Shown here in pieces: positions 11,626 through 22,046 of a DNA stretch of 64,000 bases. The DNA is from Zelopaecilomyces penicillatus (Eukaryota > Ascomycota > Sordariomycetes > Hypocreales > Pseudodiploosporaceae). The translations under genes were made by a program, and so were the position numbers. The stretch covers positions 5,084,001-5,148,000 of the forward strand of contig VCCP01000001.1 in the NCBI GenBank assembly GCA_005765155.1, given 5' to 3'. A model generated the notes under the pieces. It did no database searches. It was not told where the DNA came from and was given only the letters and a program-made list of their open reading frames with translations. Every line of letters begins with the position of its first letter. The stretch's first letter is position 1.

Positions 11626-12246
11626 GATACTGGCTATCTTCTGCGAAAATGCACCTAGTCCACGCTATGTAACAATAAAACTTTCGGGTTCATTAGCCAT
11701 AGGTGCATAATCTTTAGTACTGTGAAATCCAAAAAGGAAAAAATAACTATATTGTAACTATCTTTTGAATTGTGGTGCTGTGATCCGAGATTCTCGCCAA
11801 CGTTGAAACTATTTATGCTGTTACTGTCCGGTTTCCTCGTACCAATCAAGCGCTCGAAAAAAGGACAAAAAAAAAGACTTTCAAATAAATGACATAGCTG
11901 CCGCGAGATGCAACCAGCTCTTGTTGGATATAAGAAGAATGTACACGCTATAAACAACAACCTCCCATTGCCAGACAAGTCAAATGCATTGAGAAAGCCG
12001 TTGGGGGACAAGGGCTCTGCTTAATATCCCGAAATCGATGTTAACATGGCCCTGATGCCAATAAACCGCCAATGAATGTCATGCTCTGTGAGCAAAGTAC
12101 AAAATGGCAACAGAATCTACCCATTCAAATGCTGAAAACCCCCTTGGTATCTGATGCGAGACTGCCGAACCCCCAAAACTCCGAAGTATATGGGCATGAT
12201 GATGAATTTCATAATCATTACAGATTTGTTCCTTTTTCATGGGCTT
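11626..12246. other. convergent intergenic region PUP1 / Sel1-repeat gene
   Basis: Both flanking genes end here. It holds AT-rich 3' flanks, an A-rich stretch at 11855-11890 and AATAAA-like sequences (AATAAAAC near 11672; reverse-strand TTTATT near 12245). No coding region is supported. Confidence 0.4.
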
Positions 12247-14606
12247 TTATTTTAAGCCGAACATGGCTCTTGGCCTGGATTTACTCCTGGTCTTTTTCTT
12301 GTCTTTCTGGGACTCCTTCTTCTCGTCATCACCTAGATATTTTGTCTTGTGGATCCTATGATCACGATTAGTGGGTTGTTTGGGTTAAACAAGAAGGATA
12401 GAAAACATCGTAATCATACCAGCTGTTGCCCACCATGCTCATCCCTTTTGCTTCGGCCATTCGGTAGAATTTGGCGCTCTTTTTCAAATCCTTCTTGCAC
12501 CCAATTCCTTGGGCATAGCAAAATCCGGTCTCAGCGAGAGCATCAACGTCACCCCAGTCTAGTTGAACATTAGTAAGATAAAATGTGCCGCGAGATCAGA
12601 CGTTTCAACTTACTACCAGCAATTTCAAAGCAACGAAGCGCAAGACCTTTGTCTTGCTCGATTCCCCATCCGTTCATATGGCTAACACCCAACTCATATA
12701 TACTCAACGCAAACTGCGCCTTACGAGTTTTTCGTTCGGTAATGTCCACACGTTTTCCTTCTTTCATCTGATCTTCATCATCTGCAATCTCAACACTGGC
12801 ATATTCGGCGGCTTTTCTCAGCCACTCCACGCCTTCCTTTTGATTGGGGCGCATGCCCCAACCGTGCCGACAGGCGAGAGCATAAAGAAGCATAGCTGTG
12901 GGGTTGTTTTGACGAGCCGCGAGTCGAAGATGATATGTTGACTCGTTCAAAGAGCCATTTTCGTGGCACTCAACACCCTTGGCCAGATGCTCTTCGGCCG
13001 TCATCTCAGATGCTATGGGATTCAGAGAGCGCATAGCCGTAGGCTGGCGTATCGTGCTAGCGGAATCGCTCGTGCCAGTAGACGCGGGTGTTCTACCTCG
13101 GGCGATATCCAATGATGGGGAGGCAAAAGGGCGGCCTCTCGATACATCTTCGGACCGTCTTCCGTGCTCCACTGACGGTCTGCTAGGATTTGGGGAAGGA
13201 TACCCAACTGGGCCGCGCCCAGAACTCTCCAAGCTAACTTTTCCAGCATCTGTTGATGGCCTCGTCATGCTGCTGACCACACTGATGGCATCGTCGGGAA
13301 CAGTCCTTGTGGAGGAGCTTGAGGGTCGTGTTGGTGGTGAGGGTGGTGCAGCACCTGGTGGTATTCGTTTAACATTGCTGGGAGGAATCATTGGTTGCTC
13401 CCAATGGAAGGATGCCTGTGGCAGGTTTTCTGGATTTTCTGACCGCTGGACTGTCTTCCCTCTGGGAAGGGAAAACTTGGAATATATATAGGATGATCCG
13501 GTTGTTTTCGTCTCCTCCATTTGAGAGTCCAGGAATGCTTCGCTGTGCATGCTAATAGGAGTCTGAGCTGACTCATCTGCCAGTATAAATGAAGGTTGGC
13601 TGTCAGAAGAGGCTTGCCGAATAGGTAACTCGAAGTTTGGCGTTCCAGCTCTACTTAATGGTCGCGAAAAATTGAATGATGGACGGGGAAAGGCGGACGA
13701 ATCCGAGGCCACCGATGGTGATCGTTGAAAATTGGTTAAAGCTGGCGAAGCCATCGGATGTGAAAATGCTGCACTGCCTGATGACATCTTTCGAGCAGGC
13801 AAAGAATGGAATGAGCTGGTCAAGGTACTAGGCGTCTCATCATCTGTGGGTACTGGGGACGACGATATGATACTGGATGAGCGCTTGGGGAACAGACTCC
13901 TTGGAGGAGGAACCAGCCCTAGCTCATCAAAGGGGCTCTGTTTTCGTCGTTCTGGAGAAGCCATAAACTTTGGAGGTGAGGAAGGATTAGGGAGTGGATT
14001 GTTCCCACTGATGGGTGATTTTTCATGCAGTTTCTCAGATTGTGACTGAGTCTCACTATTGAATGGCGAAGGAGAACGATCTTGTCTCGCGCCAAAAACA
14101 TTGATATGTTCGCTAACATGGCTTTGCTGGCGTCCCCGAAAGAAATCGCCAACAGGCTCTGGCATAGCTGGTACACTCTCGTTGGGCGTGGGGGGTATTC
14201 GGCTCATTCTAGGATGCATCGATTGAGGTCGTTTGTCATCGGAAAATGCATCTTCAACTTCTGTCCTGAATCCCAAGCTGGCAGAGATCGGAAGGGGCGA
14301 GTCCCCCTGTTCAGATCCAGAGTCTTGTGACATGGATCGAAAATAGTCTGATCGGCCTTGGACAATCAGCGGGCTCTCCATTGTCAGAGGAGGCAGTCGA
14401 CTCATCCGGCTTCCATCCTTGGCGCTATCCTGCAATTGCCTGGCAAGTAGTCTGCTCTGCAATGCAAAGGCATCCAGAGGCGACAGCTCCGGGGGTGCTT
14501 CTCCAGCGACATGTAGGCGAGGCGATCGGAGTGGTCTAGAGATTGACGACCCTGTTGAGGTCGCTGAGTTGGACCGGAGGTCCAATAACGCGGGGCGTGT
14601 CACCAT
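12247..14606 (-). CDS. Sel1-repeat protein, DSF2-like
   Basis: Exons 12614-14606, 12420-12558 and 12247-12355 give 746 aa; phases agree at both introns (EIAG-N-WGDVDALAE and GNS-W-IHKTK). The first 520 or so residues are Ser/Pro-rich and probably disordered, with many SP/TP sites suggesting phosphorylation. The last ~190 residues hold Sel1/TPR-like repeats: AEEHLAKGVECHENG, AMLLYALACRHGWGM, AQFALSIYELGVSHMNGWG and ALAETGFCYAQGIGCKKDLKKSAKFYRMAEA (quoted in part). The protein ends in a basic KKKTRSKSR tail. The layout matches the fungal DSF2 family and is less like the chitin-synthase activators Skt5/Chs4, which also have Sel1 repeats but usually a CAAX end. The molecular role is not known. 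Confidence 0.82.
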
Positions 14607-17600
14607 CTTGGTTATATTGCTATTCTAACCGTCCCCGTCGTGCGATATTGTCATCAAGACGCAGGCGACGGAGCTCAAACGGAGCCAAGCGAGGCGCTCG
14701 AGGATAGAGGGTAGGGCGTAATTAATAAATCTAGATATGGCGTCAAAGTATATTTCTATCTCTAGCTCAAATAGCCGGTCACCGAGGTTGACAAACGGTA
14801 TGCAGCGCAGGACGGGCGGTTCTTAAGGTGAGTTCAGAATTGGTCGCATGTGTACGCTAACTCGGAAAAAGAGCGACTGGCTGCTCAAGGGCGGGAGGAC
14901 GGTAGAGAGCGATTGAGTTGTTGTTATTGTAGGTGAGAGGACTATCGAGACTGGTTGCGAAGCAGGTGCGCAATGCAGCAATGCCGTTGTCACAGCGGGG
15001 GGGGCCAAGGCAGTTCCAGAACACTGTCTGACAACCATGTATTGGTGTCTGTACTGTACTCTGCTCTACTGTACTGTGCCTGTGCTTCTTGTGTGGATTA
15101 TCTGTTGTGCCGTCACGAGGGGTTGCGCGTGCGTTGGCGGCTGTGCAGATGGGTCTCTGAATCGGCGGGAGGCGCAGAGGCAGCGAGAGAGCGGCCTTCT
15201 GTTGATGGGCGACAGGAGAGCGGCCTTTTGTTGATGGGCGACAAGGCGACGGCTGAGTTCGTAAATAGAATGGAGGAACAGGAAGGAAAAAGCGGCGGTC
15301 GCGAGGGCTGAGCAGAAGGCCGGCCGATGCTTCCTTTGTGTGTCTGACGCTGGGCTACTCTGCCTCGCTCGCTGGTGGTGGTGATTGACGGTGTTCTGGA
15401 TGGAGAAAGGAGGATAGATGGATACGAGGACGCTGCATCAGCAAAGGGTAAAAGGAGACTGGACAAATGTGTAGGTTACAGTTGCTGGTCTTGCGCTACA
15501 GCCGCAAAAAGCCCCTACAGCGTCCACTAATACATGACCGTGATGCGGTTGCGGGTACCGACTACGCTCGCTGGCGTTGTTTACCCCTACTGTAGCCCCC
15601 GCAAACGTCTATTGGGACGCAGTACAGGTTACCGATGTGTTTCGCTCTTTTATTGTACATCCAAGACTCGCTACTTCGTGCATAGGCACACCATCAAAAT
15701 GCTAATAAATTAGGCAATGTGCCTCTTGAGACTAATCTGTGCTGCCTGCTGCTAATACCAGCCCAGATTGGGGGAGGGGAGGGCCCAGGGATGCAAGGTA
15801 CTAAGGTATAAATAGCGACATGACCCCGTCCACTAACGCACCTGTCTGGTGCTGTCTGTTAGGTACCTGTACAGCCCGTATGCAGCCATGAGTGGCCCCT
15901 GGGGCGCGCGATTGTTCCCTTGACTTTCTTCTTGCAGGTACCTGTACGGTGATGAGAGCCCCCCAATGGCACTTTGGTGTCCTGTCTGTCTGTTTATGTC
16001 TGTGTCCCACGGCCGTGACCGAGGCCATGACCGCGTTTATGTCTGTGTCAGTACAGGAATATGTTTTGCGTAGCGCAAGCGAGTGTGCGAAAATTGAGTA
16101 TTATGCGTGCGTGCCAATGCGAACAATAGTGAGGCGTGATTCCCCCAGCTGCTTGTGGCGTACAGTACTGTCTGGCAGCAACAAGGGCGCTGCGGGTGGG
16201 TATAAGAGCTGGAGCCAATAAAAGTGCCTAATCTCCCGCAAAATGCCCCCCCGCCTCGGCTGCTTCAGGTCATCAGTGCTCTGAAGGTTCTGTTGCCAGG
16301 GCGCTGTGGTTATTTGGCCTTGCACCTGGTGTTGATTAGTGCCTGTAGAACAAGGGTGGGCTCTGTCCCGTCTCCACCGATGTGAACACACACCAAAGGC
16401 ACCAAAAGCAATCCACAGCATTCAACCCAACCCAAAAGGCGTCCTTTCTTCTCATGTCTCAACTCCTCGTCTCCCCGCGGGCACGCTGACCAGTCCTCTT
16501 TCAGCATAGCGGTTCGAGATGCACCAGGGACCCTGGCTGGATAATTGGCAACGGGGCGACAGCCATTGTCTGGGGTGCATTGAGAGTCCCAAAGTCCGAG
16601 TTACCAGGTGTTAATAACTGATTACTGTCTGTACATTTTGTACAGGTAATGATGACGGCCCAGTCGGAGTCTCGCCGCAGTGCCCGCAAGGATCGAATTC
16701 AGCCTACAAATCTTCCCTCAGGCTGCGCTAACGGATAAAACGACAAAGGATGATCAAAGTAGTATTAATATCGGGACATCTAGATCGCTCACTAACCTAC
16801 ATCTTGGCAATATTAGTCTGTAGCTCCAGTCTACCGTACAGCCGCACTTTGCAAATCAGCTTCGTAAGGCGGTACGATAGGTACCTTAGTAATTATCAGT
16901 GTACAGGAACGCCCCAGTACTAACTCGGCCACAATTACGAATAATGCCAGTGTACCTAGGTGTAGTGATATAATGATTCGTGTACGTATAATCACCAAAC
17001 GACGGTATGTGGCAAATTATACACGTATCCATCGCGTGTTCCTTGTCGGGTCGAGGACCGGTGTGAATACGAAGAGTTCGGACGATTGCAGGGTTGCTTG
17101 CTCCAGCACCACACTGCACAGCAACGCAACACCAAAGGTTTCAAACTTGATACAGGTCGCAACGCCACACCACTGTCAAAACACCTGGCATTCAGGACAG
17201 TGGAGAACAAAGCATTTATCAACTCGTGGTCTACAGACTTTTGACTAAATTCAGTAGACTCACCATACTACTACCTAGTATATGGTCACCAAGCAGCAGT
17301 AATCCACTATCGACGGGATGCTCCAGGGTAGTCCCGTAGCTTCTCTATCATCCAGTGTCATGGATGAATTCAAATGATAGACGGCGATCCATCGTCTGAG
17401 GGGAGACCGCCTTTGCTTACGAAATACAATTACAGTTGGCAGGTCGCTAGCCACGCCGACAATTATATTTTGAAACAGCCGCGTTCATTTGTTGCTGGCA
17501 CATGTATTCGACCAGGGTTCAACTTGCATCAGTGTGTTTGTGATTGTGTGTGTACACGTAATCACGGTTATGAAAGTGGCAAGTTATTGCGCTGTTTCCT

Positions 17601-17992
17601 CTTGTTACACTCAGATAGGTACCATGGGATGATGGAAAAGTATATACTTTTTATTACCAGACAGAACAAGTCCGCGACCATCATGTACAGGTTTGACAAC
17701 ACGTCAGCACCCGGCACCATATTTCACGTTATTTTTTAGGCCGTTAACCAACAAGCCTCGGACACTACAATTCCTTGGCAAGTCCATATCGACATTCCAA
17801 CCCTGACAAGGCCAGTCACTGTGACATGAGAAGTTGGAAGGCAGAGAGATGTATAGCGCAATTTACATCGCAACAGTTTTTTCATGTCCATAAATCAATA
17901 TCCATTTACATCCCATAACGCCTTCCCATATGCGTCTAACAGCCTAGTTCTTCGCGATTCGCTCCCCCCCATCTGTAACATTCTTTGGCTCG
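14607..17992. other. 3.4-kb intergenic region with short repeats
   Basis: Lies between the start of the Sel1-repeat gene and the 3' end of ERV46. The first ~900 bp is probably promoter and 5' leader of the Sel1-repeat gene, GC-rich and carrying a tandem duplication. The rest contains many TGTACAGG, GGTACCTGTAC and AGTACTG motifs (for example near 15050, 15862, 15937, 16160, 16630, 16900) and no ORF with family-like features. A non-coding RNA or small orphan gene cannot be excluded. Confidence 0.45.
15187..15243 (+). repeat. tandem direct repeat, 28 bp x 2
   Basis: GAGAGCGGCCTTCTGTTG... at 15187-15214 recurs at 15216-15243 with a single C/T difference; the period is 29 bp. It lies about 600 bp upstream of the Sel1-repeat gene. 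Confidence 0.85.
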
Positions 17993-19383
17993 TTAGAGAT
18001 CCTTCGTCCGCATCTTGTTCAATCTCGTCGTACCCTCAAACAATCCTCGGTCAACCGCGGCAGCGACTGTCAAGGTACCACCAACAATAGCGCAGAGACC
18101 AGCCAGGAAACCGAGGAAAGTCTTGGACTTTTCCTCTCGGTTGATAACCTTCATCGGGGAGATATCCTGCCACATAGTTAGCTTTCATTTTCGTCTTCAG
18201 CGCCATAACCGACTGTTGTATTGTTTGCTTACGTATGAAAAGAAAACACCTGGAATGCCACCTCGAGAGTGCAGACGCTCTGCGTGACCCTCCTGAGAGT
18301 CATCTCCGCCCATCAAACTCCTCTTGTGGCTTGTGACAGAATATTGATGTGTCTCAACACTGCCTGCCATGGAGTTCTTCTCCCAGCCCAGCGGATGATA
18401 GGCTGTGGGAACAATCTTGATGAAATACATAAAGTTGAAGTTGGGATCATCAGTCATTTGTCGGTTTCCGTCCAGCGGGTTGATATGGTGATCAGTCCAA
18501 GGGCTAACTCTGTTGCCTAATCTCTGGGTGACGGCAGCTGGGAGTTCGGGTCCGAATCGTAGCGAATGAATGATATGAGTGAAGTCGTGCGCATGGCCTT
18601 GAGGAACATCCCAGTAGTTCTTGAGGTCATGAACGTGCATGTTGCCGTTGCTGAAGCTTCGACCGGGAGCCAAGTGAAAGTTTCCTACAACCTTGTTCAC
18701 TTGTAAAAGACCCTCAATGCGGCAACCCTCGTCCCTCTGCTCGTCTAGCTTTTCGGCATAGTGCTCTCTCTCGCACTGTTCAACTCCCTCACCCCTACCA
18801 AAAGCCCACGATGCCTGGCTGTATGCCTCACGGACTTCCTCGCACGTGTTACAACATCCTGCCTTCTTAGCATGCGCTGGTGCCGGAGCGCCGTAGCAAC
18901 CGCCACAGTAGTCAGGGTTGAGATGCTCGGCAGTCTGCTCGTGAACAGCCAAGGAGTTGATGTCGATGACCTGACCACCCTGGGCCACAGATCGAAGGCG
19001 AACCTTGTTGACTCCGTGCGCCACGCCGTGCTGTTGTTCGCCGGATACGTCCATGACATCAAGCGTCAGAAGTTCGCAAGGCATCTTTGGGAAAGTGACG
19101 TTCAAGTGGATATCCATTCGCTCTCCTACATGGCGACGTTAGCCCTCTGGTAAAATTTGCTTGTCCATTATTGCGACGCCGAGCGCATACCTCTGCCCTT
19201 GTCGACAACCAACTCTGGGTGTATGACGATCCTTCGATAGTCTGCCCATTCTCCCCATGACAGGAAGAGAACCACGACAAGAGACACAATTGTCACAATA
19301 CCACCGCTAGTGGTCCGGATACGTGCTTCATCTACCGTCTTGGTAAAGGCATCAAGCCTTGTGAACCTTGACTTGGCCGGCAT
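17993..19383 (-). CDS. ERV46: ER-Golgi vesicle protein ERV46 (ERGIC3 family)
   Basis: COPII-vesicle membrane protein that partners Erv41 in retrieval of HDEL-less ER residents. Exons 19191-19383, 18233-19125 and 17993-18166 give 419 aa (yeast 415). Features: short cytosolic N-terminus with FTRLDAFTKTVDEARIRT, first membrane segment (residues about 28-48, IVTIVSLVVVLFLSW), lumenal domain with the paired-Cys motif CGGCYG...CCNTCEEV, HDFTHIIHSLRFG, and a second membrane segment near the C-terminus (FLGFLAGLCAIVGGTLTVAA). The last residues are RTKDL; no KKxx signal is seen. It shares a 687-bp divergent promoter region with the RNA15-like gene. Confidence 0.93.
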
Positions 19384-20070
19384 GGCGACAATTGCGAAAA
19401 TTAAAACAACTTTCTCAGACAAACGCTCGCGGCAAGAAACCCAAAACTCCCCGCCAAACTGCACAAGTGGACGGCGTACAATAGAGCGCAACCTCCTAAG
19501 AAGTCCACTGGGATGCGGCGAAGAAAGTATTTGGGTCAATTGCGCCTGGCTGCAAAGACCATGAGGAAGAGTGGACTTGCAATTGGGTTGTCAAACACCA
19601 GAGAGGTCAGCAAGTCGGCGTTGGAATTGAGGCCACCGTCGCAAGTACCTCGAGGCTGGAGCTGGCTAGCACGACTTCAGCGCTGCCCACCACCTGCAAT
19701 TGACATGACCCTGGGCTAAGGCATGCAGCTACAGGGATCATCCGGCAAATCGCCGGTTGAGCGATAGACAAACCGCGACCTGGATCCTTACTAGATCATG
19801 GAAAGCTTGAAGGTTCCAATTGCCAACCAGTGCTTCTGCTGTGCGCAAACCTGCAAACCTCCATCATCCAAACCGTGTCAATATCTCTCGTGATTTTCAT
19901 CTCCCTCTCAATCTTATAAATCTTCCCGGCGGGGCCTTTTGATTCAATACCATTGTTTCCGCTCAACATACCGACTCGAACTGACGTGTGATTTGACATC
20001 CTTGGACCTTCTAAGTCGACCGACCTTTTTGGCATTGCGCCGCGTTACACACAAGCCTCACGACCTCAAA
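19384..20070. promoter_or_regulatory. divergent promoter region ERV46 / RNA15
   Basis: 687 bp between divergent start codons. No ORF is credible. No recognisable binding site beyond short CT-rich leader sequence near 19990-20065. Confidence 0.35.
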
Positions 20071-21179
20071 ATGTCGACGAGGCCGCCCTCTCGTGTTGTC
20101 TTTGTGGGAAACATCCCATATGGTTCGTCTTGAGTCCCGCATGGCCCCCAATCGCGGAAGTGCCTCTCTCTGACTCAATTATCCAGGCTTGTCTGAAGAG
20201 CAAATCACCGACATATTCAGCAGTGCGGGCAAAGTCGAGCGCTTTCGCCTAGTCTACGATTCCGAGACCGGCCGACCGAAAGGATTTGGATTTGCAGACT
20301 ATCCCGACACTGGTATGTGTGTTTGCTCACTATTAAAGGTAGCGGCTCATGAGGGCTGACAATTTATGTGTGATCTAGACTCGGCGTCATCTGCTGTGCG
20401 CAACCTGAACGAATACGAGATCATGGGCCGGAAGCTTCGTGTGGACTTTTCCAATGAGCAAAAGAGTGGCGATGATGAAAACCAGGTATGAGAATGGGAG
20501 ATTGAGGCTGCAATAGAAAGTCCATGAGGCTAACTTATCCAAGGCATCATCCGGTCACAACCTGGGTGCTCTAAATGGTAGTGCCCCTGGTTATAGCTCC
20601 CAAGGAAGCTCCCTACCTCCTCTACCAGCTGGGAAAGAGATTCCCGCTGGGCTCACTTGCACCGATGCCATTTCAAGGACACTCAACACCCTTCCTCCGT
20701 CTCAGCTATTGGACATTCTTAGCCAAATGAAGACCCTTGCCACATCCGAGCCTCACCGGGCGACAGAGCTTCTCCAACAAGCTCCCCAGCTTGGATATGC
20801 TGTTTTCCAGGCTCTCCTTTTGATGGGCCTCGTTTCTCCCGAGGCCATTCAGTCAGTTGTTGATCCAAACGCACCACCTGTAGCACAGCCTCCAGTCGCA
20901 AACTACCCTCCCGCGCCAATGCCTGGTTATCCTGCAGCGCCAGTGGCCACGCATACTCCACCTGTCGCGGGAATGTCATATGCTCCCCCTCCTGTGGCTA
21001 ATAACCAAGCATACGGTGCTCCAGTTGCTGCCCCAGTTGCTGCCCCAGTCTCGCAGGATCATGACGCGCTAATGCGGCAAGTCATGGAGCTGCCTCAGTC
21101 CCAGATCGACCTACTTCCAGAAGTAGAGAAGCAACAAATCTTGGCTCTCAGGGCATCTTTTGCTGCTACACGCCGGTAG
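20071..21179 (+). CDS. RNA15: mRNA 3'-end processing factor RNA15 / CstF-64
   Basis: RNA-binding subunit of cleavage factor IA / CstF that recognises the GU- or A-rich element near the poly(A) site. Exons 20071-20122, 20187-20312, 20379-20485 and 20544-21179 give 306 aa. One RRM is at residues 8-86, with RNP2 VFVGNI and RNP1 KGFGFADY. The hinge that contacts CstF-77/Rna14 follows (ISRTLNTLPPSQLLDILSQM ... GYAVFQALLLMGLV), then a Pro/Ala-rich linker and the C-terminal three-helix domain (LMRQVMELPQSQIDLLPEVE), which binds Pcf11. Intron 1 uses the uncommon donor GTTCGT, also seen in UBA3. The order and length match fungal Rna15/CstF-64. Confidence 0.93.
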
Positions 21180-22046
21180 ACTACGAGGCCGGTCATTAGG
21201 CGGTTTGCAATTTCTTGATATGACTTCAAAACCGCATCCCGACTATTCTGGCCATGTCCTACTCTCATGCCCCTGAAAGTCTTGGCCATACATGCCTGAA
21301 AGAAAAAGGGTATTTTCCATAATATGAAATGTACATATCGATCTGCTGTCCCAAAATCACACACAATCTTGGGCAATTACACATCATTCACAGGTAATTT
21401 TGATGATGTGGTCTTTAAGGCGTGGGGGTTTACGCAATACTCTTTCCAGTCGCGGGTACCAAGACTGAACTACGAAAACGATACAGGATGTTGGTACTGC
21501 TCTAGATCAGTGCCTTAATATGTGACTACATAGTGCTCCGACTGCACAATTTTCGATGTAAAATGGGTTAGGGATGCATAAGGCATCTTGTGAAATAGTT
21601 GTGACAGACAAAACACAACAGGAAGGGCTGTGTTTGAGAGTATCGCACAAACAAAAACTAGGTAGTGAAAGAAATGGAATATTGAGTTCAGTCAAGGATG
21701 GAATTATAACAATAGTTATCTCCTCACATATGAATTTGAGCATCGCTAAACTTGATTGCTCAATAGTGCAACTGTCATCTTCCAGATGTTCAATTACAGT
21801 ACTTGGTAATACAGTGCAGCGTATTCCTGGAGTGCGACTCCCCTCCTATCGTTCAATCTACCCCATGTCCGTTCTACCCACAAAATAGCCTCATGATAAT
21901 TCCAACGCTGTCCAAGTCGCTTTTCTCAACCTGCAGTTCCTGTCAGGATAACCCCCAAAAACCCCACGCTCCCTAGATAACCAGTTGAACGAGGGTTTTT
22001 TTTTTTTTTTTTTAAAAAAAAAAATCAAACCCCGTTATCCCCCCCT
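21180..22046. other. convergent intergenic region RNA15 / CorA transporter
   Basis: AT-rich 3' flanks of two converging genes. Apart from the homopolymer pair at 21996-22024 nothing is recognisable. Confidence 0.4.
21996..22024. repeat. T18-A11 homopolymer pair
   Basis: Eighteen T followed directly by eleven A, about 23 bp beyond the stop codon of the CorA gene. Flanks AACGAGGG and CCCCGTT are partly complementary, so the transcript could fold into a hairpin. The position suits a 3' end or transcription-termination context, though fungi are not known to need such a structure. Confidence 0.6.

Noticed and set aside
16505..16540. GGTTCGAGATGCACC, resembling a tRNA T-arm
   Set aside because: The stem does not pair (GCGG versus GCAC) and no acceptor, D or anticodon arm is found around it.
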